Positions 59,535 to 64,000 of a DNA stretch of 64,000 nt are shown piece by piece. The stretch's first letter is position 1. Each line of letters begins with the position of its first letter. The notes under the pieces are model-generated. The model was not told where the DNA came from. It did not search any database and was given only the letters and a program-made list of their open reading frames with translations. This DNA is from CBDDLD01 sp965250025 (GTDB lineage Bacteria; Bacteroidota; Bacteroidia; Flavobacteriales; Flavobacteriaceae). The position numbers and the translations under genes were made by a program. The stretch is taken from the NCBI GenBank assembly GCA_965250025.1, contig OZ252283.1, forward strand, positions 2,232,001 to 2,296,000, given 5' to 3'.

Positions 59535-62500
59535 TTAATTAAAATTCATTTCCTCTTTTGCCTTCATCATTTCATCAAATTCTTCTTTAGAACCTACAAT
59601 AATACTATCATAGTCTCTAACACCTGTACCGGCTGGAATTCGATGACCAACAATTACATTTTCTTTAAGGCCTTCGAGTTTATCTACTTTACCATTTACT
59701 GCGGCTTCGTTAAGAACTTTTGTAGTTTCCTGGAAAGAAGCTGCTGATATAAATGATTTGGTTTGTAATGATGCTCTGGTAATACCTTGTAGTATTGGTG
59801 TTGCTGTTGCCGGATTTGCATCTCTGGCTTCAACTAACTTTTTATCCTCTCTACGCAGTACAGAATTCTCATCTCTCAATTGTCTTACAGATACGATCTG
59901 ACCAGATTTCAAGCTTTCTGAATCTCCTGCATCTTCGATCACTTTCATTCCAAAAATCTTATCGTTCTCTTCAATGAAATCAGATTTATGTACCAATTGA
60001 TTTTCTAAGAAAATAGTATCTCCAGAATCAATGATTCTTACTTTACGCATCATCTGTCTTACAACCACTTCAAAGTGCTTATCGTTGATCTTCACACCTT
60101 GTAAACGGTATACTTCCTGTACTTCATTTACTAAGTACTGTTGTACCGCTGATGGTCCTTTAATATTTAAGATATCATTTGGTGTTACTGAACCGTCAGA
60201 TAATGGCATTCCTGCTTTTACATAATCATTTTCCTGAACAAGGATCTGATTAGATAGTTTTACAAGATACTTTTTGATCTCTCCCAACTTAGATTCAATA
60301 ATGATCTCTCGGTTACCTCTTTTGATCTTACCGAAAGAAACCACACCATCAATCTCACTTACTACCGCTGGGTTAGATGGGTTACGTGCTTCGAATAATT
60401 CGGTTACACGAGGTAAACCACCTGTAATATCACCAGCCTTAGCAGATTTACGTGGTATCTTCACTAATACTTTTCCGATTTCGATCTTATCACCGTCATT
60501 GATCATTAAGTGTGCTCCTACCGGTAAGTTGTATGAACGGATCACGTTACCTTTACCATCTTCGATATGAAGTGTTGGAATCAGTTTCTTATTTCTGGAT
60601 TCAGAAATTACTTTTTCCTGGAAACCTGTTTGTTCATCAATCTCCACCTGGTATGTTACACCTTGCTCTATATTTTCATAGCTTACTTTACCTGCAAACT
60701 CAGAAATGATAACGCCATTATAAGGATCCCATTGACAAACGACATCGCCTTTCTTAAGTTTACTACCATTCTTCACATAGATGTATGAACCATAAGGAAT
60801 GTTATTGGTACTTAAAGTGATGCCTGTTTTTCCATCCATAAGCTTCAATTCAGAAGTTCTGGAGATCACAACATCAACTTCATTACCTTCATTATCCTTT
60901 GTCTTAACCGTCTTAAGATCTTCGATCTCGGCGACACCATCAAACTTAGTAACTAACTTGTTCTCTTCAGAAATGTTACCTGCAATACCTCCCACGTGGA
61001 ATGTACGTAATGTCAGCTGTGTACCCGGCTCACCAATAGACTGTGCCGCAACAACACCAACTGCTTCACCTCGCTGTACCATTTTACCTGTAGCCAAGTT
61101 ACGTCCGTAACACTTCACACAGATTCCTTTTTTAGCTTCACAAGTTAATGGCGAACGTACTTCTATAGATTCAATTGGCGAATCCCCAATTAGTTTAGCA
61201 ATATCATCATCAATATGTCCTCCTGCTTCTACTAAAAGTGCTTCAGTTAATGGGTGGTATACATCGTTAAGTGACGTTCTACCTACGATTCTGGCCTCTA
61301 ATTTTTCAACAATTTCTTCATTCTTCTTAAGCGCAGAGACTTCAATACCTCGTAATGTACCACAATCTTCTTCGTATACAATAACATCTTGAGAAACATC
61401 TACCAAACGACGGGTTAAGTATCCTGCATCCGCTGTTTTTAATGCGGTATCGGCAAGACCTTTACGCGCACCGTGAGTAGAAATAAAGTATTCTAAAATT
61501 GAAAGCCCTTCTTTAAAGTTAGAAAGAATCGGGTTTTCAATAATCTCACCACCACCAGCATTAGATTTTTTAGGCTTAGCCATTAATCCACGCATACCGG
61601 TTAACTGACGAATTTGCTCTTTCGATCCACGGGCTCCGGAATCAAGCATCATAAATACTGAGTTAAATCCTTGCTGATCTTCTCTAATACGCTTCATTGA
61701 CAATTCGGTCAATTCCGCGTTAGTAGAAGTCCAGATATCAATAACCTGATTATAACGTTCGTTATTGGTAATTAATCCCATATTATAATTAGCCATAATA
61801 CCATCGACTTGCGTGTTGGCTTTGTCGATCATACTGTGCTTTTCTTCAGGGATAATAATATCTCCTAAACTGAATGATAATCCACCCTGGAAGGCAAATT
61901 TATACCCTAAGGTTTTGATCTCATCTAAGAACTCAGCAGTTTCTGGTACACTAGTCACTTTAAGGATATTTCCGATAATATCTCTTAACGATTTTTTAGT
62001 CAATACCTGATTGATATATCCTGCTGCTTCAGGTACTTTTTCGTTGAAAAGTACACGACCTACAGTAGTTTCAATAATTTGAGTTGTAAGTTCGCCGTCT
62101 TCATTAAAGTCCTTAGTTCTTACTTTTATTCCTGCATTAAGGTCTACTTGCTTTTCATTGTAAGCGATAGTAACTTCCTCCGGAGAGTAGAACGATAAGC
62201 CTTCGCCTTTTACCGTATAATCCTTATCAGTCTTACGTAACTTGGTCATATAATACAGCCCAAGTACCATATCCTGAGAAGGTACAGTTACCGGAGAACC
62301 GTTAGCAGGGTTAAGAATATTATGAGACGCTAACATCAATAGTTGTGCTTCTAATATAGCTTCTGGCCCTAATGGTAAATGTACAGCCATCTGGTCACCA
62401 TCGAAATCCGCATTAAATGCCGTACATACTAACGGGTGTAATTGTATTGCCTTTCCTTCAATAAGTTTTGGCTGGAAAGCCTGAATACCTAAACGGTGAA

Positions 62501-63836
62501 GTGTAGGTGCACGGTTTAGTAATACCGGATGTCCTTTAAGAACATTTTCTAAGATATCCCAAACTACAGGCTCTTTTCTATCTATAATTTTCTTAGCAGA
62601 TTTAACCGTTTTTACAATACCTCTTTCAATCAGCTTTCTGATGATAAAAGGTTTGTATAGCTCAGCTGCCATATTTTTAGGTAAACCACATTCAAACAAT
62701 TTCAATTCCGGTCCTACAACAATTACCGAACGTGCAGAGTAATCAACACGTTTTCCTAGTAAGTTCTGACGGAAACGCCCTTGTTTACCTTTTAATGAAT
62801 CGGATAATGATTTTAATGGTCGGTTAGAATCTGTTTTTACTGCAGATGATTTACGTGTATTATCAAATAATGAATCTACAGACTCCTGAAGCATACGCTT
62901 TTCGTTACGTAAGATCACTTCCGGAGCTTTAATCTCTACCAAACGCTTTAAACGGTTATTACGGATAATTACACGACGGTAAAGGTCATTCAAATCTGAA
63001 GTTGCAAATCGACCACCATCAAGAGGTACTAATGGTCTTAATTCTGGTGGTATTACAGGAATAGCCTTCATGATCATCCACTCTGGCTTATTCTCTCTGT
63101 TCATGTTAGATTCTCTAAACGCTTCTACAACCTGAAGACGCTTTAATGCCTCAGTTTTACGTTGTTTAGAGGTTTCATTATTGGCCTTATGTCTTAGATC
63201 GTAAGATAACGCGTCTAAATCGATACGTGCCAAAATATCTATCAAACACTCTGCACCCATCTTAGCGATGAACTTATTAGGGTCTGTATCTTCAAGATAT
63301 TGATTTTCCTGAGGAAGTGTTTCTAATATATTCAGATATTCTTCTTCGGTTAGGAAATCCATTTTTTGAACAGGTTCTCCTTCAGCATTCATTGCGATAC
63401 CTGGTTGAATCACCACATAACGTTCGTAATAGATGATCATGTCTAATTTCTTAGACGGCAATCCAAGAAGGTATCCTATTTTATTTGGTAACGAACGGAA
63501 ATACCAGATGTGTGCAACAGGAACTACCAAGTTGATATGCCCTACACGGTCTCTACGTACTTTCTTTTCTGTTACCTCTACACCACAACGGTCACATACA
63601 ATACCTTTGTATCGTATTCTTTTGTATTTACCACAGGCACATTCGTAATCCTTAACAGGACCAAAAATACGCTCGCAGAACAATCCGTCACGTTCTGGTT
63701 TGTGAGTTCGATAATTAATAGTTTCTGGTTTTAATACCTCGCCTCGAGATGCTGCTAAAACAGACTCCGGAGATGCTAAACCAATAGAAATTTTATTAAA
63801 CTTCTGTACTGTATTCTTATCTTGTTTTCTTGCCAT
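59535..63836 (-). CDS. rpoC: DNA-directed RNA polymerase subunit beta'
   Basis: 1433-residue catalytic subunit. The N-terminal zinc-binding ribbon has CACGKYKRIRYKGIVCDRCG; the metal A motif is NADFDGDQM (about 474-482); the rudder, lid and bridge-helix regions follow (GARGSKEQIRQLTGMRGLM), and RTFHVGG lies in the conserved G-region. A long C-terminal part ends KEEMNFN. Complete and of normal length. It lies 52 bp downstream of rpoB; a stem-loop occupies the gap. Confidence 0.98.
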   Translation of the reverse strand: MARKQDKNTVQKFNKISIGLASPESVLAASRGEVLKPETINYRTHKPERDGLFCERIFGPVKDYECACGKYKRIRYKGIVCDRCGVEVTEKKVRRDRVGHINLVVPVAHIWYFRSLPNKIGYLLGLPSKKLDMIIYYERYVVIQPGIAMNAEGEPVQKMDFLTEEEYLNILETLPQENQYLEDTDPNKFIAKMGAECLIDILARIDLDALSYDLRHKANNETSKQRKTEALKRLQVVEAFRESNMNRENKPEWMIMKAIPVIPPELRPLVPLDGGRFATSDLNDLYRRVIIRNNRLKRLVEIKAPEVILRNEKRMLQESVDSLFDNTRKSSAVKTDSNRPLKSLSDSLKGKQGRFRQNLLGKRVDYSARSVIVVGPELKLFECGLPKNMAAELYKPFIIRKLIERGIVKTVKSAKKIIDRKEPVVWDILENVLKGHPVLLNRAPTLHRLGIQAFQPKLIEGKAIQLHPLVCTAFNADFDGDQMAVHLPLGPEAILEAQLLMLASHNILNPANGSPVTVPSQDMVLGLYYMTKLRKTDKDYTVKGEGLSFYSPEEVTIAYNEKQVDLNAGIKVRTKDFNEDGELTTQIIETTVGRVLFNEKVPEAAGYINQVLTKKSLRDIIGNILKVTSVPETAEFLDEIKTLGYKFAFQGGLSFSLGDIIIPEEKHSMIDKANTQVDGIMANYNMGLITNNERYNQVIDIWTSTNAELTELSMKRIREDQQGFNSVFMMLDSGARGSKEQIRQLTGMRGLMAKPKKSNAGGGEIIENPILSNFKEGLSILEYFISTHGARKGLADTALKTADAGYLTRRLVDVSQDVIVYEEDCGTLRGIEVSALKKNEEIVEKLEARIVGRTSLNDVYHPLTEALLVEAGGHIDDDIAKLIGDSPIESIEVRSPLTCEAKKGICVKCYGRNLATGKMVQRGEAVGVVAAQSIGEPGTQLTLRTFHVGGIAGNISEENKLVTKFDGVAEIEDLKTVKTKDNEGNEVDVVISRTSELKLMDGKTGITLSTNNIPYGSYIYVKNGSKLKKGDVVCQWDPYNGVIISEFAGKVSYENIEQGVTYQVEIDEQTGFQEKVISESRNKKLIPTLHIEDGKGNVIRSYNLPVGAHLMINDGDKIEIGKVLVKIPRKSAKAGDITGGLPRVTELFEARNPSNPAVVSEIDGVVSFGKIKRGNREIIIESKLGEIKKYLVKLSNQILVQENDYVKAGMPLSDGSVTPNDILNIKGPSAVQQYLVNEVQEVYRLQGVKINDKHFEVVVRQMMRKVRIIDSGDTIFLENQLVHKSDFIEENDKIFGMKVIEDAGDSESLKSGQIVSVRQLRDENSVLRREDKKLVEARDANPATATPILQGITRASLQTKSFISAASFQETTKVLNEAAVNGKVDKLEGLKENVIVGHRIPAGTGVRDYDSIIVGSKEEFDEMMKAKEEMNFN

Positions 63837-63852
63837 AATATTTTGAGTATTC

Positions 63853-63871
63853 AGCCTGCTTAATGCAGGCT
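63853..63871 (-). other. hairpin between rpoB and rpoC
   Basis: AGCCTGC-TTAAT-GCAGGCT, a perfect 7-bp stem in the 52-bp gap. No T run, so probably an mRNA processing or stabilising element rather than a terminator. Confidence 0.55.
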
Positions 63872-63888
63872 AATTACGACTTATAAAT

Positions 63889-64000
63889 TTATTCTTCTAA
63901 TCTAATATCTAATCCTAATCCTTTCAATTCGTGCATTAATACGTTGAAAGATTCAGGTAGTCCCGGTTCTGGCATTGGTTCACCTTTTACGATTGCTTCG
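63889..64000 (-). CDS. rpoB: DNA-directed RNA polymerase subunit beta (3' end only)
   Basis: The last 36 codons of the beta subunit are visible (EAIVKGEPMPEPGLPESFNV, then LMHELKGLGLDIRLEE before the stop at 63889-63891). The motif GLPESFNVLMHEL is the conserved C-terminal block of bacterial RpoB. The gene continues beyond the right edge of the window. Confidence 0.96.
   Translation of the reverse strand, partial: EAIVKGEPMPEPGLPESFNVLMHELKGLGLDIRLEE

Overview
The window is chromosomal DNA from a member of the Bacteroidota, almost certainly a marine-type Flavobacteriaceae. The evidence is AT-rich DNA, no Shine-Dalgarno-like spacing before most starts, TAnnTTTG-type promoter boxes, a type 9 secretion (T9SS) sorting domain, SusC/TonB-type outer membrane receptors, many lipoproteins, and housekeeping proteins (RpoB/RpoC, HtpG, RF3, FabH-like) of flavobacterial type. 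No rRNA, tRNA or CRISPR array was found. The species cannot be named from sequence alone.

Layout. 1-15.5 kb is mostly core: the end of a sodium:solute symporter, a CoA-binding protein, a TonB-type outer membrane receptor, a FabH-like ketoacyl synthase, an S9 prolyl-oligopeptidase-like peptidase, HtpG, a DUF983 protein and an AraC regulator. These are followed by a PhoX-like lipoprotein paired with an imelysin-like/di-haem cytochrome peroxidase. 16-23 kb holds two ECF sigma modules: sigma, putative anti-sigma and a secreted effector at 16.0-18.25 kb, and sigma plus a membrane protein at 19.7-20.65 kb. The second has twin divergent promoters of identical geometry (TTGTAACC-N14-GTCGTC), one reading the sigma gene and one the DUF6249 gene. 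23-25.8 kb has VanX-type dipeptidase, AlkB-like and alpha/beta hydrolase genes.

26,012-28,793 is a complete, previously uncalled insertion element of the IS1595/ISXO2 type. It has 27-bp imperfect terminal inverted repeats, a perfect 8-bp target duplication (TTGGCTTT on both sides), a DDE transposase and three passenger genes, one of them an EGF-like lipoprotein. It lies directly upstream of an SPFH operon (SPFH, DUF4177-like, DUF1648, alpha/beta hydrolase, Arc-like) and appears to split its promoter between the -33 and -7 boxes.

31.5-36 kb is ordinary metabolism (DUF819 transporter, DUF4369 lipoprotein, RidA and VOC proteins) plus a subclass-B1 metallo-beta-lactamase-like domain fused to an alpha/beta hydrolase. 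36-49.4 kb is an accessory region in which essentially every gene reads in + orientation. Small orphan lipoproteins and membrane proteins are separated by repeated, palindromic spacers; there is a partial duplication with a decayed gene copy, a frameshifted gene coupled to a HAD phosphatase, and an EcoRII-type restriction-modification pair. It ends at a small broken gene divergent from an XRE regulator with two palindromic operators.

49.7-64 kb returns to core: manA, queD-like, idi, prfC (RF3), a 1489-aa secreted zinc metalloprotease with four GEVED domains and a T9SS tail, a small Fe-S protein, a DUF3467 protein, complete rpoC and the 3' end of rpoB.
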